64,000 nucleotides of DNA from Chlorella sorokiniana (GCA_025917655.1 CP084613.1:3040001-3104000); one strand, 5' to 3'. Shown: positions 50,337-62,900, numbered from the stretch's first letter. The notes: generated by a model not told the origin, from the letters alone. Numbers and translations are program-made.

Positions 50337-51214
50337 TCACCGCGCAACAGCGGGTGTCAGCGCTAGCGTGATGGGGGTGCGCACGGGGAACAGCGCCTTG
50401 TTGCAGAGGAAGGCCAGGGCCAGGCTCGAGCTGCTGCCCGTGAGCACCCTGTCCCACCAGCCCTGCTCCGCCTGCGCCGCACCCGCCTCCGCCGCCTGCT
50501 CCGCCGTGTCGTCATACTCCTTGCCAGCCGTGCCTGCAGTGCCGTGCAACAGAACGTGCGGCGCATGTCGCGATGCAGGGTAGGCTTTACAAACTGCAAA
50601 CCAGCACGCTGTCTTTAGAATTGGTTGCATGGAGGGGTTGCTCGGCAGCCGCCCTCTGTGCAGCATCGGCTTACTGGATAGGAGGCCAATCTTCTGCAGC
50701 GGGCCTTTGACATCCACGTGGTTCTCAATCGCCAAGTAGCAGCCTGACAACAAGGTGAGCCACAAAACAATCATTTGGTTCCGTGATCAGAGAGTGTGGC
50801 GGAGTTTGGACGCCAGGCGGCTGGGGAGGGCACTGCTGCTGGAGGCACTTCAAGAGTAGGGCCTTCACCGCCCGTAGCCATTCCTCAATTCGTGCGTCAC
50901 TATTGAAAGCACTGGATTTGGTTAAGGTGGAAGCTGCAGGGCTGCGCACCAGTAAAGAAGGTCGCATAAACCGTCAGGTGGACGCCCAGTGCTATTTTGC
51001 CATACTTCCTGAACAAGTCTTTGACGCGCTCTGTTGAAGTGACCATGCCAGGCGGTGCGGTCGCTGCCTTCCCCTTTTGGCCTCTCTGGTTTGCCAGGCG
51101 AACGTGCTTCGGAAAAGAATCAAGGGTACATCTATCTTTGTGACAATGCACGAATGCCGAGCGAGAGAGTAAAAGGCTTGCCAGCTCACCAAAGCTCCAC
51201 CGTGCAAAATGCAA
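50337..51214 (-). CDS. DUF1279 (FAM210-type) membrane protein, probably mitochondrial
   Basis: FAM210/DUF1279 proteins are small inner-membrane proteins of mitochondria, with plastid forms in plants. The first exon gives MHFARWSFGELASLLLSRSA, a presequence, then RVKDLFRKYGKIALGVHLTV and YATFF (first membrane span). The second exon reads GCYLAIENHVDVKGPLQKIG, and the last reads WWDRVLTGSSSSLALAFLCN then KALFPVRTPITLALTPAVAR before the stop at 50337. The FxKKYGxxALGVyLtv and PvRxPiTlaLTPxvaR motifs are the family signature. Exons approximately 51214-50950, 50765-50670 and 50536-50337. The start codon lies 110 bases from that of the divergent PPR gene. Confidence 0.88.
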
Positions 51215-51324
51215 AGACCAGACGTCTACATCCCCTTCTTACGAACGTATCACAATCTTACAGTTACTGGTCTGTCAATTAGGGGCTTGCAGCACGTGGT
51301 TCTGGGGCTGAGCGACAGTGAACC
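51215..51324. promoter_or_regulatory. 110-bp head-to-head promoter region
   Basis: The only sequence between start codons of the FAM210-like gene (-) and the PPR gene (+). It must contain both 5' UTRs and initiation regions. No TATA box is obvious; the stretch is comparatively AT-rich. Confidence 0.5.
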
Positions 51325-52299
51325 ATGGCTTGCGGCCTATGCCTGCACGGCAACCTGTGCCAAGCCTCATCAATCAGGCATCCAGCAGCAGCACGTAGAT
51401 TTGGTGGAACGCGGCCATGCCCAGCACGGCGGCGACAAGGGCTGGCGGTAGTGGCGGCGACGCCAGCAGCAGTGGTGCGCGCCATTTTTTGCCGTTGTTG
51501 GGAAGTGCAGGCAGCAATGGCGCGTCGTTTGCCCCCCCTTCCCTACTTGATGTCATTTATCTCGATGTGCCACAGCAACGATTGTGTGTTGCCGTCATTC
51601 CTTCCAACCTCCACCCCCTCGCTGTGTGGTGCTGCCGCATGCAGTCTGAGGCGCAGGTTCGGGCGGAGGTCACGCGGCGCATCAAGCAGCTGGGGCGCCA
51701 GGGCAAGCCGCGTGAGGCCGTGGCAGAGCTGGCGGGCATGGCCAAGATGGGCATCCAGCCAGACACGCTGGCAGCCACCACGCTGCTGGACGCGTGCTGC
51801 CGCAACGGCAAGATGGAGATGGCGCGGTCGGTGTTTGCGGAGCTGTTTGAGGGCCTGCTGGCCCCGGACGAGGTCGTGTTTGCGGTGCTGCTGCGCGGCT
51901 ACGGCTCCGCCAGCGAGCGCCCCACTGGAACGAGATCTCGGCCACGCTGCAGGAGATGGAGCGCAAGCACGGCATCCAGCCCACCGCGGGTGCGCACCGG
52001 TCGCAAAGGGGGAGGGGGTGACCAGGGGGACGGCATGGCCGTGCGCCGCCCAGCCCAGCCCTGGTTTGCCAACGTGGGCTGCAAACTTGAGCGTGCCCGC
52101 TCTCAAACCCCCCTGGGCAGTCACCTTCAACGCGCTGCTCGAGTGCTGCACCAAGCACAACGACGAGGAGCGAGCGAGCGAGATCATGGCGCGCATGCTG
52201 GCGGCGGGGGTGCAGCCCGACGACTTCACGCTGGAGGCGGTGCGGCCCCGCCGCTCCATGCGCTCCCTGCTCAAACGCAACTTTGACGTCACCTTCTGA
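51325..52299 (+). CDS. pentatricopeptide repeat (PPR) protein, probably organellar
   Basis: Exon 1 from ATG 51325 encodes a basic, Ala/Arg-rich transit peptide (MACGLCLHGNLCQASSIRHP, then RRFGGTRPCPARRRQGLAVV). It splices in phase 0 at AAV | SEAQVRAEV. PPR-like helical pairs follow: VAELAGMAKMGIQPDTLAAT, TLLDACCRNGKMEMARSVFA, GLLAPDEVVFAVLLRGYG, WNEISATLQEMERKHGIQPT, and VTFNALLECCTKHNDEERAS with IMARMLAAGVQPDDFTLEAV. The end is LLKRNFDVTF. The C run at 51920-51923 is one short. The repeats suggest RNA binding in plastid or mitochondrion; the number of repeats (four to five) is small. Confidence 0.85.
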   Translation: MACGLCLHGNLCQASSIRHPAAARRFGGTRPCPARRRQGLAVVAATPAAVVRAIFCRCWEVQAAMARRLPPLPYLMSFISMCHSNDCVLPSFLPTSTPSLCGAAACSLRRRFGRRSRGASSSWGARASRVRPWQSWRAWPRWASSQTRWQPPRCWTRAAATARWRWRGRCLRSCLRACWPRTRSCLRCCCAATAPPASAPLERDLGHAAGDGAQARHPAHRGCAPVAKGEGVTRGTAWPCAAQPSPGLPTWAANLSVPALKPPWAVTFNALLECCTKHNDEERASEIMARMLAAGVQPDDFTLEAVRPRRSMRSLLKRNFDVTF

Positions 52300-52529
52300 G
52301 GGGCCGCCGCCGCGCAGCCCGACCTGCTGCCGCCCTGCAAGTTACTGCCTTTTCATTGGCTCTGCTTTTCATGGGCTCTGCTGAAGCCCACACCCGCGCC
52401 TGCTATTCTTTACATGCGCGCCATGCCGACTTAGCTTGTACGATTTTGCTCAATCCTGGCGCCATGCCGACTATGGTGCACCCCTGTCAAATCTTGCACG
52501 CCTGTGGAGTGCGCCCCCAAAATGTGCTC

Positions 52530-55500
52530 CTACCGCCGCGCGCCAATGAGCGGCGACCCCGGCATGCCGCTGCCAACGCGCACAATGCCGGGCTGCCCTG
52601 CTGCGCTGCCTGCACCCCACTGCTGCGAGCGCCCTTGCAGCTGGAGGCGGGAGGGACTGCCAGGTCTGATGCTCGAGGCCGGCGGGTACTGCTGCTTGCT
52701 GTGCAGCTGCATGGCAAGGGGCGAGCCGCCGGGAGCGGCCGCGCCGGTGCTGCCTCGGTAGGAGGGCGAGCGCTGCGGGCTGGCTGGCTGGGCCCAGCTG
52801 CTGTAGCCGGCGGCAGGAGCAGCAGCCTGCAGCGCCGGCTGCGGCCCATAGTTCCACTTGGCGGCGCTGGCAGCGGCGGCCGCCGCGTAGCTGTAGCCCG
52901 CCTGCTGCACGCTGTCCAGCGTCAGCCAGCGGTTGAAGTTGACCCGCCTGTCGATCCAGTTGAAGCAGCTGCAGGGGAAGGGGGGCGCGGGCCAGGGGTG
53001 GGGTGGGGAGGGCCCAGGCAGCAGACCCCGCGCTGCGGCTTGCTTGCAGGTGGTGGGCGCCCGGGCCTGGAAACGAGCCGCCGGCGAGCCCCCGCAGCGA
53101 GCGTGCCGCGCCAGCAGGCGGGCGCACCTGAACTGCCACACGCGGCCAGTGGGCAGGTGGGTGACCACCAGCAGCTGCAGGTGCCAGCCGGGCAGGAGGC
53201 CGGAGCCGTCGGTGCCGACGCGCGCGCTGTGCAGCTCCCCAGCGCGCCCAGCGTGGGGTACTCAAACACGTCCACGCGCCCCGCCCCAAAGGAGCGCGCC
53301 GCCCCCCGCGGGTGCAGCACGCCGCTGGAGCCGCCGCTGCCCGTCAGCTCAAAGTGAACCTGGGGTGTGTGTGCGGGGGAGGGGGGGGCCAGGCGGGTGG
53401 GGTCTGGTGCAAGGAATCGGCTGCAGAGACTGCGGCTGCAGATGCGACATGGGCGCTGCAATGCAGCTGATGCTGGGGGCCCTGGCCGCAGAGGCGCGCA
53501 GCAGGGGCATGCCGCTGGGGCGGGCAGCCAAGCCCACCTTGGCGCGCGTGCCGCTGCCACACATGCGCGACGTGTGGAACACGACTCGGTAGCCGGGCAG
53601 GGCCTCGGGGCCCGCCTCCCTGGCCCCTCCTCCCCAGCCCGCACCACACCGCCCAGCTCCGCCGACATGCGCAGGTCTTGCACCCGAGGCGCTTGCTGCG
53701 CTGCAGCAGCCGCCAGGGCCGCCTTCTTGCCGCCCAGCAGCAGGCGGTCGCGCGTGTCCAGGCGCTCCCCGGCGGCAGCTACGGCGTCGGGGGCAGCGCC
53801 GCTGCCGCGCCCACGGCGCCCGGGTCCTCCCGCCGGCGGCGGTCCACCCAGCGCTTGCACTTGAACATGGCCAGGGCCCCGGTGGTGGTGTTGGTCACCT
53901 TGACCCAGGCCAGGTGCCAGTCGTTGGCCCTGCCAGCGCCGTCGTGCCGCACCTGCAGACGGGGGCAGGGTGAGCAGTTCAGAGGCGGGGGGACGGAGCC
54001 AATTTGCCCACGCCAGCGGTGCGCTTCGGCTGCACCACAAGGCTGCGCCCACCTCGATCTGTCGCAGCTGCCCGCAGTCGGGCGCCCCTTCCACTTCAAA
54101 CACGTCCAGCTGGCCCCGCTGGAAGTGCTCCGCCTCCGTGTTGGTCAGCTTGTAGGGGCCTGCGGCAAGCACAGGCGGGAGTGGGAGCACAGCAGGAGCA
54201 CAGCAGGGCGGCACCCTTGCACAGCCTGCCAGCCAGCACCCTCACCCAGAACTGCCCAACTGGAATGCATGCTCCCCGCTACCCCCCGCCCTCTCATCCC
54301 CCTCCCCCTCCACCCGAGTGGTCTCACCGAGTGCGGCCGCGTCGCCCACCAGGGTGACGTACACGTTGGCGGCGGTGCCCGAGCGCCGCACGTCCGACGT
54401 CTGCACCTCCAGCAGGTACCTGCACCGTACCGACTCCTCCTGCAGCGGGACGGACGCCGCACGGCAGGCGGGAGGGACCATGAGCCAGGCACACCGCGAT
54501 CGCTTTGCACCACCTGCGTCTCCCTCCTGCTCAGCCTCGGTTCACGGCGCCTGCACCGCCCCGCCCCGCGATAGCCCCGACGGCACTGGCACAAAGGCGG
54601 GCGAACTTGCGTGAACACCCCGTGCCGGCCCTGTATCCCCCTTCTCTGCCCCCGGGTCCCACCTGCCCCTCGGCAGCATCCAGCTCGAGATCGTATGGGT
54701 CTGCGCTGCGCAGCCACTCCGGGCAGTGGAAGGTGGCGGACTCGCCGCTGGGCATGTTGGTGAGGGTGAGGGAGGACAGGCGCACCCCGCACGCCTGGCC
54801 TGCGGGCGCAGCATGGAGGGCATTCGTGGTGCCAGCTCGCTGCAGACCACAGCATGCACGGCGTGGAGGGCGCTGCCGCAGCAGGCTCCGGTGCTCACCC
54901 CCTGCCCCGCCGCCAGCCCGATGCGCAGGCGCTCCACCTGCCCCACGTTGTCCGCCTCAAACAGGCAGGTCAGCGTGCGACCCGGCGGCGGCGCGCGACG
55001 CGTCCAGGCGCTGCGCCGCGCTCTCGCCGCGGCTGCCGCACAGCACCAGGCGCAGGCTGTCCGCGGCGGGCCGCCCCGCCACCTCCTCCACCGCCGCCTG
55101 CAGCCTGTACTGCACCGGCAGGCTGGCCGGGTCTGTGGTGTAGCCGCGCAGCTGGAGGGAGCGGGGCATGGAGGCGCGGGGCCGCTGCCCTTCACCCACT
55201 GCTCGCAGGGGAAGAAGTAGGTGGTGCCAGCACACACATCCACTGCCTCGACCTGCACGCCAGGCAGGAGCAGGGCCGGCTGGAGGCAGGCAGGCAGGCA
55301 GGCAGGCAGCCGGGCGGGCGCATCGGCGTGCCACACCGCCCACTCACGACGCTGGCCCACCTTGTCGAGGTGCCAGTCCTTGCGGCCGTCGTGCCCCACC
55401 CGCAGCTCGCTCAGCGCGCCCAGCGCGGGCAGCCTGAACGTGAACTCGTCGGCCTGCCGGGCGGGGCGAGCGACAGCCGCATGAGGGGGCAGGGCCGGGC

Positions 55501-58500
55501 TCATGCACGCGTGGGGGCCCTGGCCGGCTGCAGGGGACCTGCCGCCTGCAGCCAGGCCTCCTCCCAACCCACCTGGCCGGGTCGGAAGCTGCCGCCCTTG
55601 TTGCGCAGCGTGAGCACGCCGCTGGGGCCCTTCTCGCCGCGCAGGTCCACAAACACGTTGCCGCCCGTGCCGCACCCAGCCAGGCTGGAGGTGTGCACCA
55701 GCACCTGCGCAGGGGGAGGGCGGAGGGAGGCGTCAAGCAGCGCCCTGCTTGCGGAACACGGGGCGGCGGTCGGGATGGCTGCGGCCGCCTGCGTCGCCGC
55801 GGTACTTTCAAGGTGCAGGCCACACCCCGCCCCTCCCGCCCACCCTGTACTCCGCCTCGTCCTGCCGTGGGTTGCGGGTGCTGGCACCCAGCTCCGCTCG
55901 GTGCCCGCAGGCGGCGTCCAGCCAGCGGCGGCACACAAAGTAGGTGGGCGGGCCGCCGCCGCACGCCACCTCCACGCTGTCCAGGTGCCAGCTGGCGCCG
56001 CCCGCTGCCGCCTCGCCGCCCGCGCCCTCCCCTCCCTGCCCCCCAGATCCAGCCATACGTTGAGCTGCTGCAGGTCGCCCACAGCGGGCGCCTCCAGCTG
56101 GAACACGTCTGTGCAGCCTGCGCCAAAGCACGCTGAGCCGGGCTCCCGGGCCAGGCGGATGGCGCCGCTGCTGCCACCGCCCCCACAAGCTCCAGGCACA
56201 CGGGGTGGCGAGTGCCGGCATGGGCCGGCTCCCTGCTGGTCGTCACCGACATTCGGTAGCAGGCCAGGCGGGTGGCGCTGGGGGCGGGGCCGGGGGGGGG
56301 GGCGGCGAGGCAGCGGCCCGCCCCAGCTCCTCTTCCAGCTGCTCCCGGGCAGCCTGCGCAGCATGCAGGGAGGGGAAAGCAAGTCAGCCTGACAAGCCTC
56401 GTTGCTTGCACGCTCCTCCACACGCCCAAGCCAGCAGCCCAGGCCTGCGCGGCGTGCCACCTTGGATCGCAGGCGCTCCAGGGCCAGGTCCCGGCTCAGC
56501 CGCTCCACCTCATCCACCGCCTCCTGCTCTGCCTCCCGCGCCTCCCGCACCGCCGCCTCCTTGGCTGCCAGCTCGGCCCTCAGCCGGCGCACCAGCCTCT
56601 CCGCCTCCTCAGCCCTGTGGGTTGTTGCGGGCAGGACGGGGATGCATCGCAGCACCGGCATGCAGCCAGCAAGAACAGCAGCCTCTTGTCACATAAGCCG
56701 GGTGACGAGTGTCGGCAGCTGTGCACCCACCGCTCGTCGCCCTCCTGCCTGCCGCGCTCCTGGCGGCTGCGCAGCTCCCGCAGCTCCTCCCCCGCACGCC
56801 GCGCCTCAGCCTCGTGCTTGCCCGCCCTGGCAGCAGCGGCGGCGGCAGCCTCCTGCGCCGCCGCCAGCTGCTCCCCCAGCAGGCTGGCCTGCGCCGCCAG
56901 CTCGGCCGCGCGAGCGGCGTCAGCACCCGCGCGCTGCCTGCTGGCCTCCTGCTCCTGCCTGAGCCCTGCAGCGCGCTCCTCGGCCCGCTGCAGCTCCCCC
57001 TGCAGCCGCTCCGCCTGGCCCTCTGCCGCGCCGGCATGCTGCTTCGCGGCTGCCAGCTGCGCCTCCAGGTGCGCAACCTGGGCCTGCAGCGTGGCCAGCC
57101 GCACCTCCACGTCCGCCTCGTGCCCCTCGCCCTCCTGTCGCGCGCTGCTGGCCGCCGCCCTCGCCTCCGCCAGCTCCGCCTGCGCCGCCGCCAGCTGGCG
57201 GCCGGCGGTGTCCAGCTGGCAGCGCAGGCGGCCCAGCTCCCGCTGCGCCTCCCGCGGGTTGCTGCTGCTGCCCAGCAGGGTGCGCTCGCTGGTGCCCTTG
57301 CTCTTGCCCATCCAGGCACCGCATGGGAAGTAGGTGGTCTCCCCTGCCGACCGTTTATGTGTGTGTGCAGGGTGGGGATGCAAACGGAGAGTGAAACGAA
57401 CGGTGTTTGTGCAGGCCTGCTGGAATCTCGACGCATACCCAAGAGGCTCACCATGCTGGAAAATTTGCGTGCGCGCGTGCGGCCCGCCCCCTCCCCACCC
57501 ACGCACGCTACATCCCACCTGCAGACTCATCCGTCACCTCCACCTGCTCCAGCAGCCACGCCGCAGAGTCTGCGTCGCCGCCCAGCGCCACCGTCCCAGC
57601 CGCTGCAGGGCGCCCACGCCCGGCAGCTGCACCCGGAACACGCCCTCCTGGCCCCGCTCAAAGTCGCCGGGCTGGGATGGCAGGCGCACCCGGCTGCTGC
57701 TGCCGCGGCTGCCGTGCAGCACCAGGCTCAAGCCCGCCCGCTCACCCCCGCCATCCCCGCACCCTCCACGTCGCTGGTGCACACCACAACGCTGTACGTC
57801 ACCGCCCTCGACACGCGCTCTGCCGCCGCGGCTGCCTCGGGCTGGGGGGCAGGCTGCGCAGGCTGAGCGACAGGCAGCACGGGCTGGGTGGGCGGGGGGC
57901 GGCGGGGGCGGCTGCGGGCGGCTCCCCCGCTCAGCAGCTCCCGCATCACGCGGCTGTCGTCTCTGTCCACCGCCAGCCAGCGCCCGCAGGGGAAGCGCGT
58001 CCAGCGAGGGCAGCCCTGCCGCCGCACCCTCACCTCTTCCAGCAGCCATGCTGGGAGGGCCCACCGCTGTTGTGGTACACTCGCACCTGGCCCCAGGGGC
58101 AGAGGCAGGAGAGGCGGTCGGAACCGTGCAGATGCCGCCGCTTTGGCGGGCGCTGCCAGCAGACTACGTCAGAGCCGCCGTGCACTGATTCCTGCCGCCG
58201 ATCACAACCCTGGCACCGCACACCCGGCGCCCCTCCTGCCCACCTTGAGCAGCTCCCCAGCGGGCGGCAGTGCAGCCTGAAGCGGTCGGTGGCCCCCAGG
58301 AAGGCGGTGCGGGGCTGCGCCGCCCCGTCTGCCGCGTACATGAGGCGGTGGTCGCCCGAGGTGCCGCCCTCGCCGCACAGCTCCAGATACACGCGGGCGG
58401 TGGTGCCTGCCTCGGGGTGCCCCCCGTCTCCACCTCGATCTCGTAGCACGCCACCGGCACGCCCTGCATGGGGGATGCGGGGGTGCCGGCACGATGTCAG

Positions 58501-59531
58501 TCACACGCGGGACGGTAAAGCTTGATGTTGGCGCTGTGAAGCAGCCACAGATGCGCAGGTCCACCTCGTCAGCCCCCTCTTTCCCCCGCCCAGCCGGCCC
58601 ACCTCTTGGTGCACCATCTGCGCTGAAGCGGCGGCTGCGGCTGCCTGCCACTGCGCCATGGACTCCCGTAGGCGCTGCTGCTCTGCCTCGGCCAGGGAGC
58701 GGCGCAGGGCCTGGTTCTCAGCCCGCAGGTGGGCCTCGTTGAGCACGTGCCCCTCCTCGGGGGAGGGGTGGTGGGTGCCGCGGGCGGTGTGCTTCACGCA
58801 GCCCACCCAGCAGCGCGTGATGACCTCCACCCACATCTGAAGGCAGAACACAGCGCTTGAGCTGGGGGCCTGAGACAGACAGGGCAGTGCAGGCAGATGG
58901 CATTGCCGGCAACTGATGCCCACCTTGGCCTCGGTGGGGGAGGGTGCGGCGAAGAAGTGGGTGTGGGAGCCGCAAGCCACGCTGAACACGCAGCCGACCT
59001 TCTTGGGGCTGAAGTCGGGGCTGGACCGGTCCACCTGCGTGAGGGGAATCTTTGTTGGGTCATGCAGGGGCACCACGCCGTGGCTACATGCCTGGGTGCA
59101 CCAGGCACGTTGCTCCGCAGCTATGCGCCCCACCTGCCGGTCCTCGACCAGCGTGACGCCCAGTTTCGGCCCGTAGCCGCGCGGCAGCGCCCGCACAGGG
59201 ATGCGATCCATGGGAAGGTACCGCACAGGGCTGGCCTCCCCAGCGCCGGGGTCTGGCGTGTAGCACAGCCGATCGGCCAGCACATACACGTAGCGGCGGC
59301 GCCACTGCCGCTGCGGGCCGGTGCCACAGGCCTTCAGCAGCCAGCCCGAATGCTTAACCGCGGGTTTCAGCTGGCTGCGAAATGTATGAGCATCCAGCAG
59401 TCCCCAGCCGTCGGCCAGGGGAGAGCCGGGCTCACTGGAGTCAGGCTCGCTGGGCTCATAGAGCGCTCCTCCAGCGCCTTGGCAGGGCTTGTGCCCGCCG
59501 GAAGAAGGCTTGCGTGGTCCCAGCGGTCCAT
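52530..59531 (-). CDS. PH, coiled-coil and multi-PLAT domain protein, LOXHD1-like
   Basis: ATG 59531 (MDRWDHASLLPAGTSPAKAL) leads into a PH domain at about 59370-58790: HSGWLLKACGTGPQRQWRRR, YVYVLADRLCYTP, FSVACGSHTHFFAAPSPTEA, MWVEVITRCWVG. A short coiled coil follows (RAENQALRRSLAEAEQQRLR). PLAT/LH2-type domains then recur: YEIEVETGG...RVYLELCGEGG (58.5-58.0 kb), TYSVVVCTSDVEG (57.8-57.3 kb), YRMSVTTSREP (56.3-55.8 kb), VHTSSLAGCGTGGNVFVDLR with VGHDGRKDWHLDKVEA (55.7-55.2 kb), a weaker one (55.2-54.7 kb), YLLEVQTSDVRRSGTAANVY with VRHDGAGRANDWHLAWVKV (54.5-53.8 kb), and YRVVFHTSRMCGSGTRAKV (53.6-52.9 kb), closing WIDRRVNFNRWLTLD. A long coiled coil (57.3-56.4 kb) sits between the second and third. 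The tail is Ala/Ser/Gln-rich. PLAT domains bind lipids or proteins; LOXHD1 is a stereociliary protein. Several one-base frame breaks are present. Confidence 0.85.
55285..55308. repeat. (GGCA)6 microsatellite in an intron
   Basis: Six perfect GGCA units within an intron of the multi-PLAT gene, flanked by related GGCAGG sequence. Confidence 0.85.
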
Positions 59532-59973
59532 GTAAGCCTTCCGTTTAGTGGCAGAAGCCGTCCGCTGTGAAATTGGTTGCGGTTACACCGCCTCTGGCAT
59601 GTTTATAAGGTTATGAATGAAACTGAAGTTCAACAACATAAATTCTCCTCGAAAGCCTCATATGTTCCCGCCCGCAAACTTGGTCCAAGAAGCAGCACAT
59701 GGATCCCGCCAGCAGGGCGCCAGACGTGGCGATGCTGCCAGCCCCAAGGGTGTTGAGCAGGTGCGAGAGCAGCAGCACAGCCATTTCGCGGCTGTTTTGG
59801 GGCCTAGGCCCCCAAACAAGGCTTTCATGACCCTGGGGTGTCCAACTTGACTGCAGTTGCTAACAACCATGTGCCACAGCCTGGAAGCACAACCGCCGCC
59901 GATGGTTGTCAGAATGTCCTGCACTTGGAGCTGCACTCACAGAGCGGCTCTTTACAAAGATCAAGCTGCAGTC
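59532..59973. other. intergenic between WDR3 and the multi-PLAT gene
   Basis: Holds the 3' UTR of WDR3 and the promoter of the multi-PLAT gene, both on minus. A 92-codon minus frame (59658-59936) has many cysteines and no family motif; it is more likely untranslated. Confidence 0.4.
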
Positions 59974-62900
59974 CTACCGCGTGGCCCCTGCCTCTGCCGC
60001 CTTGCGCTTGAGCGGCAGCACCGCTGCGGCAGCGGCAGCGGCGGTGGCGGCAGGGGGCAGCGCACGCCGCTCCCGAAGGCTGCGCTGCAGGTGCCCCATG
60101 GCCGCCATGTTCAGGCCCAGCAGGTCTTTGTGCTCCTGCACCCGCTGCCGCAGCAGCGTCTGCAGCTGCAGCAGCAGCGGGCGCGCCGAGGGCGTGCTCA
60201 TCAGCTGCGGCATGTGCACGCGCATGAGCAGCGTGGCCAGGCGGCACAGCAGCTCCGTCTGCGAGGGCGGGCCAGCGGGCCAAGGGGGGAGGATTCGGAC
60301 CGAGTCGGGGGACCAGGCTGCGCACAGGCCCTGGGGCGCTCGCCCAGCCACGGTTCAAGCAGCCGCCGGCGACAGCCTCCTGCGCCCTTGTTCCCGGCCC
60401 GGCCCTGCCAGTCTCTGCCCCCTTGCCGCCCACCTGCGTGCCCTGCTCCAGCCAGCCCACCACGTATCCCAGCAGCGTGAGTGCGTCGGTGAAGGGCAGC
60501 AGCAGCAGCGCCTGCTCCAGCTCGCTGCCGCGAACCCGCGCCACCACGCGCAGCACGTACGCCGCGGGGCTCAGCCCCAGCAGCAGCGGGTTGGGCCGGG
60601 GGCTTGGCCGCAGGGTTGGCCGCCTTCTCCTGCAGCGGGCGGCGACCAACGGCTGAGCGCCAGGCAGGCACAGCAGGGGCCAGGTGCGCAGCAGACGCGC
60701 CAGGCTCCAGTGGCCTCCCGCCATCGCCGCCGACCTCACACTGAACGGGTCCATCGGCGTGCGCCCGGCCCCACCCACCTTCTCAAACTCCTCAAACCGC
60801 TCCCGCTCGTCCGCCGCCAGATCCAGCGCCTCGATGATGCCGTCCGCGGCGCTCACCGTCTCCGCAGTCTTGCGCCCCGCCACCCCCACAGCGCCCTCCG
60901 CCCCCGGCTCCTCCTGCCCCAGCGGCGCACGGTCCGCGGCCTGGCATGCGCAGCACAGCCAGGGTCAGCCGCAACCAGGCGGATGGGTGGTCCAGCGCGT
61001 CCCACCCCCTCCTGCCTCGGCTGCCAAACCTCGCGGCCCGCAGCCAGCGCCCTGTTGCCGCGTTGCCGAGTGTTGGCCCCCTCCCCACACACTTGTCTGC
61101 CACGCTGCCCCCGCACACCACACACACACATCCTGCGCCCCACCTCCAGGTCTGCCTCGAACAGCGACTCCAGCCGCCTCTCCTTCTCCTCCTCCACAAA
61201 GAAGGGCTCCTCGGTGCGCTCCCACCTGCGCAGGCTGCGGTCGTGGCCGCCGCTGACCACCAGGTCACCCAGGCTGCCCACAGCCAGGCACCACACCTGC
61301 GCACACACAGAGGAGGCGCAGCTGGAGGCCGATCTGAGGCCGGATGAACCCAGACCAGCATACCCTCAAGGCTGCGGAGGGAGCACGGCCGGTGCAGGCA
61401 GCACCAGCAGGAGGTGCGGGCTGAAACGAGCAGCACCTCTCCCCCTACCTCCCCCTGCCCCCACCACCGCACACACACACAAAGCCCACCTCCGCGCAAT
61501 GCCCCTGCAGCGTGAGCAGGTGCTCAAACTTGTCGGCGTCCCAGTACTTGACGGTGCGGTCCTTGCCGGCGGTGAAGAGGTAGTGGGTGCCGGGCACAAA
61601 AGCCGCCGCCATCACCGAGTCGGCGTGGGCGTGCAGCGAGCGGTGGCAGTCGCCAAAGTCCAGGCCCCAGATCTTTATGTTCTTGTCGGCAGACCCGGTC
61701 ACCAGCAGCGTGGAGTCTGCACGGAGGGCGGGGGCAGGGGCAGGTGGGTGTAGCAGTCGGGCCAAAGACCATGCGACCACTCGACCCTGACGATTGCCCC
61801 CGCCGCTTGCCCCTGCACAGAAGGCGCTGCCGGCCCCCGGCCCCCTCTGCGCCCCTGCACAGAAGGCGCTGCTGCCCCGCCTCCTCTGCGCACCCGAGGA
61901 GATGTCCATGCAGAGGACGGGCAGCTTGTGGCCGTACAGGGAGAGGAAGAACTTGAGGGAGTCGGCGAAGAAGACGCGCACGGTGGAGTCGAGCAGCGCG
62001 GCGGCCAGCAGGCGGCCGTTGGGGCTGACCCGCACACACAGCACGTCGTCAGTCATCTTCAGGGTGCTGCGCGCAGGGGGGGGGAGGCAGGGGGAGCGAG
62101 TGTGTGCGGGGGATGCTGTCGCCACGCCATTACTCATCAGTGCTGTGAGGCTGGGGGCAGAGGGAAGCCGCTGTTGCTGCCCCTGCAACCGCCACGCAAA
62201 CCGCCCGCCTGATCCCCCACCGTGCACGCACCGCGTGTTGTTGATGGCCAGCTGCTTGGCGCCCGTGTCTGGGTCCGCCGCCAGGCCCCACTCCCAAAAC
62301 TTGACCTCCTTGTCGGCGCTGCCGCTCACAAACCCGCTCTGGTCGGGCAGCGCTGCCAGGGACCACACGGCGCCAGCATGCGCGCTGCGGGGCGGGCAGG
62401 CAGCGGCAGCAAGGGAGGGGAAATGGGTGCGCTGGCCGCGAGAGCCGGTGGGCTCTGGGTACCTGGCCTGCATGCAGGGCTTGCGAGCCGGCGCGGCACG
62501 CGTGCCCCGGCCCGCCACGCGTGCCCCGCACCTGACGGCGGCCAGGCGCGAGGAGGTGCCGACGTCAAAGACCTCGATGCCGCCCTCCTTGGTGCCCACC
62601 AGCGCGTGGCGGTTGCCGGGGGCAAACAGCGCGCTCAGCCCGTACCCGCTGTCCATGGTGCGCAGGCAGGCGCCCGACCGCGGGTTCCACACCTGCCGGG
62701 CGAGCACAGAGGGGCGGGAGGCGGGGGGGGCGGCGGGAGGGCATGAGGCCGTGGCGCTGCCTGGGCCGCCCAAGCCAGCCGGTGGACTGCTTGCACGCCT
62801 GCCCGAACACCCGCACCTCCACTACCCCATCCCCAACACCCGCATCCGCGTCTGCCCACCTTCACGCAGTTGTTGGATGCGGAGAGGAGCAGGGAGTCGT

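Noticed and set aside
59658-59936. 92-codon minus-strand frame after WDR3
   Set aside because: Cys-rich chance composition in the WDR3 3' region, with no motif and no splice link to either neighbour.
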